DNA of 64,000 nt from Polluticaenibacter yanchengensis (GCA_027854065.1 JAQGEF010000015.1:1-64000); one strand, 5' to 3'. Positions 8,301-17,984 are shown, numbered from the stretch's first letter. A program made the numbers and translations. The notes: a model not told the origin generated them from the sequence alone.

Positions 8301-10247
8301 AGCCCTGAAAGGAATAATGAGGGGTATCGTTTCAGGTATTCATCTTTCCTGGTGAAAAACGATATTGTAAATGGAAGCGGTCAAAGTCATTATTATCAAT
8401 ACCTTAAGTCCGGTTTTAATAAAATGGACCTGGATGTAAACCACAAGTTTTTATTTGGCGACGACATTAAAAATGTTTACGTCGTGAATGCCGTCTATAA
8501 TTATGGTACATCGCAGGCAAACGATTTATCGGTATCAATTAACGGTAAGTCGGAAATGATCAGTGCCTGTGTAGGCAGGTCCATTATATTCAATGTATTT
8601 GATGAGGTTAGCTTAGAACCATGGGATAATAGCGAGGGTGGTTTATATGGCAGTGCAACCAATTGTAATAAAGATAACTCTAATACTAAATTCAATTTTG
8701 AATTTTCCTACGTAGGACCGGCCAACAGGAAAAAGATAATGGATTTTATTAATGTTATTCCAAAAGGCAAAATCGTATTTGTGAGATCAGTAATAGACCC
8801 GGACAAATTAGTAGATAATGTACCACAGTTTGATTCTCTGTTAATCAGTTCCTGGAAAAAGGATACACTTTTATATGGCAAGGATCAATCGTTATACCAT
8901 AGCTTTAAAAAGCTGGGGCTTGATAATATTGATTCATTGTACAAAGCAAGGCCGTTTATTGGCTTTTTTGCCAAAGATGACCAGGTAAATTATCCACCGG
9001 AATTTGTTGTAGGGCATACCATTTATGATATCATTCAAATGAACGCCTCTTTAAAGAGTAAGGCTAAGTCAGGAAGTATCACTTCTGACAAATTCGGACC
9101 TGCCAGGAATTGGCATACTATACAACTCGATTTTAAAGATAAAGAGCGCCTGAACGATTTTGACTATCAACTTACTGTTATTGGAATAGATAATAAAGGA
9201 AAAGAGACTACATTAAAAAACTTTACTTCTTTCAACGACACTTACAGCATCAATGATATTGATGCAGCACAGTTTCCATTTGTAAAGTTAAAGATGGACC
9301 AGGTGAATAATACATCTTCAAGTGGATTGCCATTACAGTTGGATTACTGGAGGGTACTTTACGATGGCGTGGCAGAAGGTGCACTTTCTGCTGTGGATTC
9401 TTTCAATTATTCCAATTCAATTGTTTTGCATAAAGGACTGGATTCCTTAAAAGTTGATCTGGCATTCAAAAATATAAGCAAAGTAGATTTGAATAAGACC
9501 AATACAAAGATTTCTATTTATGATCTGAAACTCAATAAAATTTCTTTACCGGATGTTGAAGTGAAGTTTCTAAAAGAAGGCGATGTTGATATTATAAAAG
9601 CCAGGGCTGGTACAATTGAGTTAGAAGGCGACTATTATTTAGCCATAGAGGTAAACAAAAATTTGCCGGAACCGGAGAATACTTACAAAAATAACTTCGT
9701 CTACATTCCGTTTAATGTAAGCAATACATTAAGCAGCAGGAATATCACACTAAGATTAACCAGGGCGGGGGAGAGTAACCAGCTTAGCTGGATATTTAAT
9801 AGTTCTGAAGCGGACATTACTTATGTACTGGAAAGTTCCGGTGATGGAGTAAATTTCGATAAAGTATATGGCGTAGGAAATAGCAGCGCGAATTTGCTGT
9901 TGAACTATATCGATCAAAAGGACTATGCCAATGATATTTATTACAGGGTAAAAGTAATCCTTAAAAACGGCGATATTATTTTCAGTAATGTTGTAACAGC
10001 ATCCGCGAGGTCAAAATTTAAAATATATCCGAACCCGGCAACTGATTATTTATATATCACATTATATAATGAAAGCGAATTTAACAGGGATTATAAAATA
10101 GTGGACTTGTCCGGAAGGTTATTACAGGCCGGTCAATTGACCAATTTGTATAATAAAATAAACGTTTCTAAATTACCAAAAGGCGTTTACACAATTGTTT
10201 TGTCTAAAAATGAATTGCATCAGGCTTTTAGATTTTTGAAAAACTAA
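5361..10247 (+). CDS. Giant C25 gingipain-like cysteine peptidase, PorU2-like, type IX secreted
   Basis: 1628-aa exported protein. An N-terminal signal peptide ends near SEAHAQ. The mature start NEWIDYNKTYYRFPV is shared with the next gene. A peptidase C25 domain occupies roughly residues 400-780 and shows the catalytic dyad: His646 in FFGHR and Cys674 in ANGCES. A long beta-rich region of Ig-like or CARDB-like character follows. The end carries a type A T9SS sorting domain: YPNPATDYLYI, then a strand set ending LPKGVYTIVLS. C25 proteins of this size in Bacteroidota are called PorU2 and relate to the sortase PorU, which attaches cargo to the cell surface. Whether this copy is a sortase or a secreted protease is inference. 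A homologue follows after six bases. Confidence 0.85.
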   Translation: MKLFKKIVFLILLFISVSEAHAQGYRNEWIDYNKTYYRFPVAVNGVYRVSKAVLTSIGLGNVPVEQFQLFRNGKQIALHSTAASGILPTNGYIEFFGFRNDAQADLELYAKPSDNLLPYNSLHSDTAYHYLTIGDPAKSIRYRSVTSNAANSQLKPDEYVKYEAELIQVLGLATSHAGYARNVDGFPIRSSAYEIGTGYRANTAFSFGTPRTHTYPGLFLHSNLTARFGVQGGSPNTRTVRLLLNDSIVKEKEINSFDVYVDSFFVAGRNLFDGENNARLRYTVTGDIKDDNNFILTSLIRYNRLMNLGNTSLNYFSLDANTKGNHLRFGNANLRSAVPLFYDLTNNVRYVGEMKGTDSAICILEPSDKPREIVFHTSNTSVVRSLAATAFTKFNFKNYGNVSEQGDYIIITNSKLKNAGDDYIEKYRAYRASAEGGGFNAKIYDIDELASDFAYGIRKSPLAVKNFINYALDSFKVKPKFVFIIGKGLESTAYRGVAGTANGEYLNLVQTFGTPASDNYLVSRSSTDPIPQIPVGRISVINNDEIKGYYDKVIDYERFSNKPAPLPSDLLWRKNVIHLVGESGDAYMSNFYTTLMNRYRNFIVDSLVGASVLTQTRYNNPNLDAVFKETSAKIDSGAGLITFFGHRVDINTLPNPSFSNYTRGKYPVIIANGCESGYFGNSIRRLETIEANIPERFTLAKNAGSIAFISNMSYGIINYLNLFTTEWYKAQSKVAYGKTIGEVQQLALKNTLAYTGTSDYFNKQNVEQFLIHGDPAIKLFADGKPDYAVETSGIVFPGNTDSVSIAHDSVLVKAYIANIGRYTNDTLNISVYKKNPFDVNKKVFGTKIVALKNLDSISFKVPVMGSMDLGINSIEVVIEENTKERTALNNKAIKQFVVYEDEINPVYPVQYAIVNSNNLVLKASTANPVSYKTNYAIQIDTTNLFNSPGLHRATVASVGGVLTYKPALNFEQNKVYYWRVSPERNNEGYRFRYSSFLVKNDIVNGSGQSHYYQYLKSGFNKMDLDVNHKFLFGDDIKNVYVVNAVYNYGTSQANDLSVSINGKSEMISACVGRSIIFNVFDEVSLEPWDNSEGGLYGSATNCNKDNSNTKFNFEFSYVGPANRKKIMDFINVIPKGKIVFVRSVIDPDKLVDNVPQFDSLLISSWKKDTLLYGKDQSLYHSFKKLGLDNIDSLYKARPFIGFFAKDDQVNYPPEFVVGHTIYDIIQMNASLKSKAKSGSITSDKFGPARNWHTIQLDFKDKERLNDFDYQLTVIGIDNKGKETTLKNFTSFNDTYSINDIDAAQFPFVKLKMDQVNNTSSSGLPLQLDYWRVLYDGVAEGALSAVDSFNYSNSIVLHKGLDSLKVDLAFKNISKVDLNKTNTKISIYDLKLNKISLPDVEVKFLKEGDVDIIKARAGTIELEGDYYLAIEVNKNLPEPENTYKNNFVYIPFNVSNTLSSRNITLRLTRAGESNQLSWIFNSSEADITYVLESSGDGVNFDKVYGVGNSSANLLLNYIDQKDYANDIYYRVKVILKNGDIIFSNVVTASARSKFKIYPNPATDYLYITLYNESEFNRDYKIVDLSGRLLQAGQLTNLYNKINVSKLPKGVYTIVLSKNELHQAFRFLKN

Positions 10248-10253
10248 TTTAAA

Positions 10254-13200
10254 ATGAAAACTCTAAATAAATATTTATACAAATTATTACTGATTGTAAT
10301 GCTTGTTATAAATTTCAATCAAATTTCAGCCCAGAGTTTTGGAAATGAATGGATTGATTATAATAAAACCTATTATAGAATACCTGTAACCTTATTAACT
10401 AACACAAATGGAGGGTATCCCAGTAACCTGTTTGAGTTTGGGAAACTTCGCCGGATTACTTTGAGCAATCTAACAAGCTGGGGATTGGCAAGTGTGCCTG
10501 CTTCCGATTTCCAGATATTCAGAAATGGAAAAGAAATCCCGCTCTATACTACCACAAACGGTGTATTAGGCGCTAATGATTATATTGAATTCTGGGGAGA
10601 TATTAATGACGGTTCTTTTGATACGGATTTGTATAAAAATGCGACTGACCAGGTTAATAAATTTGAAAGCCTTTACCAGGATACATCCATACATTTTCTC
10701 ACTGTTAACCCGGGAAATTCAAATGCCAGATATACCACTATTGTAAATAATCCTGATAATTCTACAGTAGAACCTCTCAAATATTTTATAAACACCATAC
10801 AATATGCCCGCACCAAAGCTTTTATAAAAGGGACAGCGTACAATATTTCAAATATCGCCATTATGGAGTCGGGTTATGGTAATGGAGAAGGGTTGGGCGT
10901 TTTTCTTAATCCTAATCCCGGTGGAGGCTTTGTGAATCTTATTAATGGTATCTCCGGTAGTAGCCCGAATGCTTATACAGGTACAGAGGCACCCGAAGCT
11001 ATCTTAAATTACTCTATCAATAACCAATCTTTCACCAATGATTCATTCAGGATCAAAATTAAAAACCCTTCACATCCTAATTTAGATACGATCCTGGTGC
11101 CATATGTAAGAATCAATAATCTTAAAAACAGGACAGGAAACACCACATTTTCTAATCTATGGATGGCAAACCCAATTACTTTCGAAATAGGAAATAAACT
11201 GGTTGCCTATGCACCTATGGGCATCACCAATCTTTCAGTTACCTATCCGCGAATTTTTGATTTTACCGTAAGTAACCAGTTTAAATTTACATTACCTGTT
11301 TCCAGCCAGGAAGTAAAATTCGATGCGAAAATAACTGCAACTCGTCTGGAAGCCGGTAAACTACCCTATATTTATGATGTTACAAACAGGAAACGGTACG
11401 AAGGAAAATTAAAATCTGTTGGTATTTATACCTTTTTGTTAGAACCGACAGATGTAGAACGTACTTTAATTTTTATTTATCCGAATGTCATTTCAGGTGT
11501 TGACCAGCATTATGCCACCATCAATAGCAACTCAGTTAGCCGCATCAAATTCAAAGATTATTCTTTGCCGGAAAATCAGGGAGATTACCTTATTATTTCT
11601 AATGCCTATTTGTGGACAGACTGGTCTACTTCTATCGGAGGTTTAGACCCTGCAACCAGTATTAATTACGTAGAGGAATACCGGAAATACAGATCTTCTG
11701 CTGCAGGTGGCGGTTTTAAGGCGATTATTTTAAATATAGATAGCCTTGCAGACCAGTTTGCCTATGGTATCAGGAAGCACCCTTTATCCATCCGTAATTT
11801 TGTACGTTATGCTGCTGCTAATTTCACGGTGAAGCCCAAACATGCTTTTATTATTGGTAAAGGGGTAGAATATCACAGAAGAACAATTTCAACAATTTCA
11901 GGAATCACCAATGGGAGGACTTTTAGCGCCCCTACAGCGGCTGATGTTCAGTTAAACCTTGTTCCGGCATTTGGTCGCCCTGCCAGTGATGCTTTACTTT
12001 TTGTACCCAACAGCAGGACCTATACACCTTTGGTCGCTCATGGGCGCTTATCGGTAGTGCACCAGGACGAGATCGCCGCATACCTTCAAAAAGTGAAAGA
12101 ATACGAAGCATTGGAAAAAACAGATGATGTTTCATGGAAAAAAGAAGCCCTGCATTTAATCGGAGGTTCAGATGCTGCGATCAATACATTCCTGCATACT
12201 TCCATGAACAACTACAAAAGTTTATGGGAGGGACCATTGGTAGCCGGTAATGTAGAAACCTTTGTAAGAGAGTCAGACCCGAATACGGTAGAAAAAACAA
12301 AAAGACTGCAGGATAAAATAGGCCAGGGCGTAGGATTACTCACTTATTTCGGGCATTCAGCTGCAACCAGCCTCGATTTTGAAATCAATAATCCACAGGA
12401 CCTTGATAATTCAAACGGCCGTTATCCTTTCTTTTTATTGAACGGTTGTAGTGCTTCTACCTTTTTTGAAAGCAATATCAGCCGGAAAACAACAAGACTT
12501 TACACTTTATCAGAACGTTTTGTACTGGCAAATGCCAAAGGAAGTATTGGAATGATGGCATCTTCCTCCTATGGATTAACCACCTATCTGAACTTTTATA
12601 CCACTTATTGGTACAGCACTATCAGGAGCAACAATTATTACGGGAAAACGATAGGAGAAATCAATGCTAAAACCATTGACTCCTTGTATAATGATTATCT
12701 TCTGTTTTCACCTTATGTGAACCAGGTAATGGAACAAACCATTCTAAACGGTGATCCTGCCATTAAGCTCCATGTCAGTTTTAAACCGGACCTCGAAGTA
12801 AGAGACTCCAATATTGTTATTACACCCGCTGCTGACGATCTGAGTTTTAATACAGATTCAGTGACCATGTCCGCAACCATTATCAATAATGGCATACCTG
12901 CCAGCAAACCCTTTAGAGTAATGGCCATTCGCACCCTGCCTGATGGCACCAAACGAGTGGTTTATAATACCGTCATTAGTTCTATTACCAATAAAAAAAC
13001 AATAAATTTTAGTTTCCAAGTATTAAATGCTGGCGATATCGGGTTAAATACCATCAGGGTAGTCGCTGACACAATCGATTGTTCTGAAAATACCTTTAAT
13101 TGTATAGAAGAAACCTTTGAAAATAATAACGCAGGTGAAATTAAGTTCACCATAAAAAACAGTGAATTAATTCCTTATTTACCGTATAACTACTCTATAG

Positions 13201-15818
13201 TCAACCAGGCGATGCTGCCTTTAAATCTCAATGCCATAGCTTCTACTGTTAATAATGGTAATGTCGATTATATTATGGAACTGGATACGACCATGAATTT
13301 TAATTCACCATTAAAGTATACCCAAAACATAACAAAAAACAACGGCAATGTCGATTTTAGTTTAAATGGCTATACTTTAACTGATAATACGGTTTATTAT
13401 TGGAGAACAGCATCTTATACAAATGGCGTTATTGGTAAATGGCATCACTCCTCTTTTATTTACCTGAAAACAAGCTCAGAAGGCTTTAATCAGTCATCTT
13501 ATTACCAGCACCTGGAGTCACAAAAAGTGAAGATAAAATTAAACGATCAGCGCCGGTTTGAATTTGATTCCACCAAAAATCAGTTGTATATCGATCATGG
13601 AATTTATGGAACATCAGGTTTTGGCGATAGTGAGTTTTCTACTTATTTAAACGGCGGGCTGCTTTCCAATTCAATCAGCGTTGGTAATTCCATTGTATTT
13701 CATGTTTTTGATACACTCGGCTTTAAGCCATGGTTTAATCAGGTACCGGGCAGCACCAATTACGGTGGTCTTTATAACAGTGGTGGCATCGAATCTTACG
13801 ATGGCAGAAAATACCTGTTCCAATTCAGTTATCTAACAGATGCTTCTAAAGGCGATATCATCAACTTCCTCAACACTATTCCAAAAGGCTTTTATGTGGT
13901 AGCAAGGCTGGTGGTAGATCCGGATCCTGGTCAACCTCCTATCGCCAATGGTGGGGCTGTAACCTTATCTTATCCGCGTAACTGGACCACTCCTGTTATA
14001 AACGGTAAGAATCTCCTGCAAACATTACAGGACCAGGGCTTTACCACAGAGGTACAAACCAGCCGTTGGAATACAGCTAAAACATTCGCATTTATATATA
14101 AAAAAGATGAAGCGGATAAGTTTACGCCTATCCTCAAAATTTCAAATGGGGCGACCGATAAAATCAATTATTCAGCAACATTCGGTGTTATCGATACTGT
14201 CGGTACAATAGAGTCGCCAAAATTCGGGCCCGCTAAACAATGGGATAACCTCACCATTGAAACAGATATCAATACCACTAATGCCGCCAATGCAGGAGAT
14301 TATAATGTGTCATTCGATTTAATTGGTATTGATAAAAACAATAATGAAACCGTTATTAAAACTTACAATAAATATTTCCACCAGGAATCGATTTCCCCAT
14401 TTGTAGATGCGGAACAGTACCCGTATTTAAAACTGAAAATGTACAATTCCAACCATATGGTACCCGCACAGCTACTCTACTGGCGGTTAAATTATATTCC
14501 AAATACAGAAGGAACAATCGATAAAGACGACTATTTCGAATTGCCGTTAAGCATCGAAACGAATACGCCAACGACGTATATTAAAAACAACATAGACTCT
14601 TTAGTACTAGGTGTTGGGTTTAAAAATATCAGCCCGGTAGAATTTGAGCATGACAGTATTTTCGTAAAAACTGAAATGTTTAACAGTTTAGGCAATTTGG
14701 TTTCATCCAATGTAGAAAAAATTAAATCGCCGGTAACAGGTGCACCGGCAAGGCCATACAGGTTCTCAAAATCCGCTAATTTATTAGAAGGTGCCTATGA
14801 TGTAAAAGTCAATTATAATTACGATCATCTGCAAACAGAACAAACCTATATCAACAACACATACAAACATTCATTCATTATAGACGCCACACCCGAAGGA
14901 AAAGTGGACAGTTTACAGTTCTTCTATTTTACAAAAGATATTGAGCAGGACAAATTCAAAGATACATTGCTCACTTCTTTCGATAATATTGATATGAAAC
15001 TCGCTTTCACCAATATGTACAACAGAACGTTCAACGATTCCATCAATGTACGGTTTGTTGTTAAAAAAGAAGGCAGCTTAACGCCATCCGTTATTTACAA
15101 TACCAAAATTAAAAAGCTCGTTGGTAAAGGAGAGCATGCAGTAGCCAACTTCTACCACGACCTGTACCAGGTAGAGCCCGGTTGGAATACCATAGATGTG
15201 TTCTTTAATGTCGATTCAACCCAGCGTGAAGAAACCTTAACCAATAATAGTTTCAGGTACCGTTTCTTCAAAATAGGCGGCGTATTGCCATTAACCAATA
15301 TTCAGTTGAATGTATATGCGAAAGAGACAAATGGCATTATAAACTGGCATGTCAATAACGATGATGATATCAGCTATTACGAATTACAGCATACCACAGG
15401 TTCTAACCAGGATTTTAATACCGTGTACAACGTAAAAGCATTAAATATAAACAATGCAGCCTATAATTATCAGCATGATAATTTGCCTGCCGGCATACAC
15501 TTTTACAGGGTAAAAGTGGTACATAAAGACGGCACTGTAAGTTATTCCGGTGTCAGGCAATTAAAAATTGTCTCTGCAATCAATATTACAGCCAATCCAA
15601 ATCCATTTAATGGATTCATTAATATTACAATTAACCAGCCCGATACAAAATCACTTTCCTATCAACTCATTAACAGTTCAGGCCAGGTACTCAAGCAGTG
15701 GATTTCAAGTTCTCAGAACCAGAGAATAAATACGGAAATCTATCCGCCAGGTTTGTATTATATACTCGTACTTGGGCAGGATGTTAATCAGCGGATTAAA
15801 GTAGAAAAAATAAAATAG
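10254..15818 (+). CDS. Giant C25 gingipain-like cysteine peptidase, PorU2-like, paralogue of the preceding gene
   Basis: 1854-aa exported protein, the largest gene in the window. The signal peptide ends near NQISAQ and the mature start NEWIDYNKTYYRIPV is nearly that of the preceding protein. The C25 domain has His701 in YFGHSA and Cys732 in LNGCSA, with the shared lead-in AYGIRKHPLSIRNFVRYA. Long beta-sandwich repeats follow, and the C-terminal sorting domain reads ANPNPFNGFINI, ending in a strand before KVEKIK. Six bases separate it from the first gene, and a strong terminator follows, so the pair is one operon. The divergence between the two indicates an old tandem duplication. T9SS dependence is inferred from the C-terminal domain. 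Confidence 0.86.
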   Translation: MKTLNKYLYKLLLIVMLVINFNQISAQSFGNEWIDYNKTYYRIPVTLLTNTNGGYPSNLFEFGKLRRITLSNLTSWGLASVPASDFQIFRNGKEIPLYTTTNGVLGANDYIEFWGDINDGSFDTDLYKNATDQVNKFESLYQDTSIHFLTVNPGNSNARYTTIVNNPDNSTVEPLKYFINTIQYARTKAFIKGTAYNISNIAIMESGYGNGEGLGVFLNPNPGGGFVNLINGISGSSPNAYTGTEAPEAILNYSINNQSFTNDSFRIKIKNPSHPNLDTILVPYVRINNLKNRTGNTTFSNLWMANPITFEIGNKLVAYAPMGITNLSVTYPRIFDFTVSNQFKFTLPVSSQEVKFDAKITATRLEAGKLPYIYDVTNRKRYEGKLKSVGIYTFLLEPTDVERTLIFIYPNVISGVDQHYATINSNSVSRIKFKDYSLPENQGDYLIISNAYLWTDWSTSIGGLDPATSINYVEEYRKYRSSAAGGGFKAIILNIDSLADQFAYGIRKHPLSIRNFVRYAAANFTVKPKHAFIIGKGVEYHRRTISTISGITNGRTFSAPTAADVQLNLVPAFGRPASDALLFVPNSRTYTPLVAHGRLSVVHQDEIAAYLQKVKEYEALEKTDDVSWKKEALHLIGGSDAAINTFLHTSMNNYKSLWEGPLVAGNVETFVRESDPNTVEKTKRLQDKIGQGVGLLTYFGHSAATSLDFEINNPQDLDNSNGRYPFFLLNGCSASTFFESNISRKTTRLYTLSERFVLANAKGSIGMMASSSYGLTTYLNFYTTYWYSTIRSNNYYGKTIGEINAKTIDSLYNDYLLFSPYVNQVMEQTILNGDPAIKLHVSFKPDLEVRDSNIVITPAADDLSFNTDSVTMSATIINNGIPASKPFRVMAIRTLPDGTKRVVYNTVISSITNKKTINFSFQVLNAGDIGLNTIRVVADTIDCSENTFNCIEETFENNNAGEIKFTIKNSELIPYLPYNYSIVNQAMLPLNLNAIASTVNNGNVDYIMELDTTMNFNSPLKYTQNITKNNGNVDFSLNGYTLTDNTVYYWRTASYTNGVIGKWHHSSFIYLKTSSEGFNQSSYYQHLESQKVKIKLNDQRRFEFDSTKNQLYIDHGIYGTSGFGDSEFSTYLNGGLLSNSISVGNSIVFHVFDTLGFKPWFNQVPGSTNYGGLYNSGGIESYDGRKYLFQFSYLTDASKGDIINFLNTIPKGFYVVARLVVDPDPGQPPIANGGAVTLSYPRNWTTPVINGKNLLQTLQDQGFTTEVQTSRWNTAKTFAFIYKKDEADKFTPILKISNGATDKINYSATFGVIDTVGTIESPKFGPAKQWDNLTIETDINTTNAANAGDYNVSFDLIGIDKNNNETVIKTYNKYFHQESISPFVDAEQYPYLKLKMYNSNHMVPAQLLYWRLNYIPNTEGTIDKDDYFELPLSIETNTPTTYIKNNIDSLVLGVGFKNISPVEFEHDSIFVKTEMFNSLGNLVSSNVEKIKSPVTGAPARPYRFSKSANLLEGAYDVKVNYNYDHLQTEQTYINNTYKHSFIIDATPEGKVDSLQFFYFTKDIEQDKFKDTLLTSFDNIDMKLAFTNMYNRTFNDSINVRFVVKKEGSLTPSVIYNTKIKKLVGKGEHAVANFYHDLYQVEPGWNTIDVFFNVDSTQREETLTNNSFRYRFFKIGGVLPLTNIQLNVYAKETNGIINWHVNNDDDISYYELQHTTGSNQDFNTVYNVKALNINNAAYNYQHDNLPAGIHFYRVKVVHKDGTVSYSGVRQLKIVSAINITANPNPFNGFINITINQPDTKSLSYQLINSSGQVLKQWISSSQNQRINTEIYPPGLYYILVLGQDVNQRIKVEKIK

Positions 15819-15821
15819 ATC

Positions 15822-15853
15822 AAAAGCAGCATTTTTAGAGTGCTGCTTTTTTG
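15822..15853 (+). terminator. Intrinsic terminator of the C25 peptidase operon
   Basis: AAAAGCAGCA (15822-15831) pairs with TGCTGCTTTT (15841-15850) around a nine-base loop, followed by T residues, beginning three bases after the stop codon. Confidence 0.85.
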
Positions 15854-15995
15854 TGTTGCCTGTGCCTTGTTGCCAGCCAAATCATCCGTTGATGTCGTTG
15901 GTAAATTCAATCAGGGCGCATGCCAAAGCACAAATCCCGTTGAGCAAGCTTTCATTTTAAATCCAAAGCCCTTCCATACACAAGTGCTTTGGCAC

Positions 15996-16084
15996 CGGGC
16001 TATCCGCAGTACTCCGCGGCGGCAAAGCCCACTCGGTAGCTTCGCTATTCATACTGCTTATTGCCGCCTTGCGGGGTACTTAGC
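15996..16084 (+). repeat. Family B palindromic intergenic repeat, copy 1
   Basis: An 89-base element with imperfect arms AGTACTCCGCGGCGGCAA (16008-16025) and TTGCCGCCTTGCGGGGTACT (16061-16080) around a loop containing AGCTTCGCTATT. The same element occurs inverted at 25867-25955 with a different loop filling. It begins CGGGCTATCCGC and ends TACTTAGC. Open frames across it are by-products of the repeat, since the same peptide appears at both copies. Confidence 0.8.
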
Positions 16085-16301
16085 TACTATCCCTTGCGCA
16101 ACAGGTGCCGGCTCCTTCTGTTCCGCTAATAACAATCTCATGTCAAGTGTTTTTTGGGTCATCAAAAGCATAAAAGAACAACACAATGATTCATAAATCA
16201 CCACAGATAATGCAAATGAAATAATATTTGTAAACGAATATCGTAGCGACAAATAATCATTCATTACCACCACTTTACTGAGAAAATTACCAACTGCATT
16301 T

Positions 16302-16616
16302 ATAGAAATCGTAGCTGCATTCTTGGAGTCAGCTACTGCGACTATGGAACTCGTAACTGCAGGTATGGAATTAGCAACTGCAATTATGGAATTGGTAACT
16401 GCGAGTATGGAGTTAGCTACTGCGACTATAGAATTCGTAGCTGCAGGTTTAGAATTAGCTACTGCAAGTATGGAGCTGGTAACTGCGAATATGGAGTTAG
16501 CTACTGCGACTATGGAACTCGTAACTGCAGGTTTAGAATTAGCTACTGCAAGTATGGAGCTGGTAACTGCGAATATGGAATTAGCTACTGCGACTATAGA
16601 GCTCGTAACTGCAGGT
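16302..16616 (+). repeat. 21-bp minisatellite encoding an uninterrupted heptad repeat
   Basis: Fifteen consecutive units of exactly 21 bases without an indel. The last two groups of four units (16449-16532 and 16533-16616) are near-identical 84-base copies differing at about three positions. In one frame every unit reads as a heptad of the form (M/L/I)-E-L-(V/A)-T-A-x. Differences between units fall mainly at silent positions: gaa/gag for Glu, ctc/tta/ttg/ctg for Leu, gca/gcg for Ala. Position 4 alternates Val/Ala and position 7 varies freely (G, I, S, T, N). This bias suggests selection on a translated product. Confidence 0.85.
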
Positions 16617-16652
16617 ATGGAAATACTGTTTTGTGATTATTTGCCCTGTTAA
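16323..16652 (+). CDS. Possible small heptad-repeat protein
   Basis: Candidate 109-aa product of the minisatellite, starting at TTG 16323 (or, shorter, at ATG 16344) and ending EILFCDYLPC. It has no signal peptide and no recognisable domain. It would be an acidic, Ala/Thr/Leu-rich helix with one Glu per turn pair, plausibly an amphipathic or coiled-coil rod. Against it: no clear promoter or ATG lies ahead of the repeats, and the frame is open upstream only to 16257. For it: the reading frame is intact over 15 units with mostly synonymous variation. I cannot assign a function. Confidence 0.35.
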   Translation: MESATATMELVTAGMELATAIMELVTASMELATATIEFVAAGLELATASMELVTANMELATATMELVTAGLELATASMELVTANMELATATIELVTAGMEILFCDYLPC

Positions 16653-16974
16653 TATTTCAAAAGCAAGCTAAAGGTCGATAACACATTACTATTACCATCA
16701 TGCCACTGATGATTCTGTCCACTCCAGGGAGGGGGTGGGTAAAAATTCATTTTTACGATTGTAGAATTTACATCTGCGGTTATCACTCTGAGCTATAGGA
16801 ATGGAACTATATATTAAACATTATTTGTTCCATACCATGCACCGCTAAAAATCAATGACAAACAAATAATAATATCCAAAATCGAGGTTCGTTTAAACAC
16901 AAAAATTATCAAAAATCAAATGAGAATTAATAATTTTACAGCAATACATACTCACACAAAAAACAAACAACACT
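16653..16974. other. Intergenic stretch with no recognised gene
   Basis: AT-rich sequence between the minisatellite and the hydrolase gene. I found no convincing frame, RNA or repeat. A promoter for the hydrolase presumably lies near its 3' end but no good TAnnTTTG box stands out. Confidence 0.5.
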
Positions 16975-17847
16975 ATGACTTACTATTATAAAGTCGCTTA
17001 CTTTTTGCTATTATTATTACCTGTAATCAGCCCTGCACAAGAAAATTCACAAAGCTTCTCCAGTCAGAATCTCACTTTTATCAATCAAAAGGATACACTT
17101 GCAGCAACCCTCTTAAAGCCTGAACATCCCTTTGCAGCTGTTGTATTGGTACATGGTTCAGGTCAGGAAAAAAGGATGATAAGATTTGCAACATTGTTAG
17201 CCCAAAATGGCATTGCAGTGCTAACCTATGATAAACGAGGGGTAGCAGAATCAGGAGGCACTTATGCCGGTCCCGAAGTCGGTACCAATAATATCGACTC
17301 TGCCAATCTGAACCTCTTGTCTGTAGATGCAAGCGTAGCTGTAGATACATTATTGCATCATTTATCCTCTAACCAGATACCTGTCGGCTTATTAGGAGCC
17401 AGTCAGGCAGGATGGATCATTCCATTGGCAGCAAAAAAGAATAGCAATGTTCGCTTCATGGTTATATTTAGTGGCGCGCTTATAACAGCCCGAGAACAAT
17501 TGAGATTCCAATTTTACACTCAGGGAAAACCAGGTTTTTGGGATTCACATACAGAAGAAGAGGCACGTTGGCATATATCCAACGATCCCGATAAATATCA
17601 ATTTGCAGATACAGACCCACAAGAAACCCTTTCTAAATTATCAATACCAGGACTATGGATCTTTGGAGGGAAAGATGTACAGGTGCCCGTCAGGTTATCA
17701 ATGGAACACCTGGACAGCTTGAAATCCGGTAATAAACTTTATAATTATAAGCTGTTCCCGGCATTAGACCACAATACCGCCTTCTCCAAAGATCAGGAGC
17801 CGGTTAAAATGGCTATCGAATGGATAAAAGCCCTAAGTCGTCAGTAA
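16975..17847 (+). CDS. Secreted alpha/beta hydrolase
   Basis: 290-aa serine hydrolase with an N-terminal signal peptide (hydrophobic LLLLLPVISPAQ). The fold markers are in order: oxyanion region VLVHGSGQEKR, then YDKRGVAESGG, nucleophile Ser143 in GASQAG, Asp234 in FGGKDVQV and His266 in LDHNTAF, giving a complete triad. The family includes esterases and dienelactone hydrolase or acyltransferase-like enzymes, and the substrate is unknown. It is a monocistronic gene that converges on the GNAT gene through a shared terminator. A periplasmic or outer-envelope location is inferred from the signal peptide. Confidence 0.87.
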   Translation: MTYYYKVAYFLLLLLPVISPAQENSQSFSSQNLTFINQKDTLAATLLKPEHPFAAVVLVHGSGQEKRMIRFATLLAQNGIAVLTYDKRGVAESGGTYAGPEVGTNNIDSANLNLLSVDASVAVDTLLHHLSSNQIPVGLLGASQAGWIIPLAAKKNSNVRFMVIFSGALITAREQLRFQFYTQGKPGFWDSHTEEEARWHISNDPDKYQFADTDPQETLSKLSIPGLWIFGGKDVQVPVRLSMEHLDSLKSGNKLYNYKLFPALDHNTAFSKDQEPVKMAIEWIKALSRQ

Positions 17848-17984
17848 AATAGAATTAAATTGAACCAAAGTGTATTCTCTCTTAAAAGCTTTGTTGAACA
17901 ACGCAGTTGATTAATAAGAATCTCGTGGGTAAAGTTTGTGTAATATGCAGGCCAATAATCACACTCAGTATTCACGTCAACATT

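Noticed and set aside
15840..16273. Overlapping frames on both strands past the C25 peptidase operon
   Set aside because: They run over the terminator and the family B repeat; the same peptide reappears at the other family B copy.
16302..16616. CRISPR array
   Set aside because: Units are contiguous 21-base tandem repeats with no spacers; no cas genes in the window.
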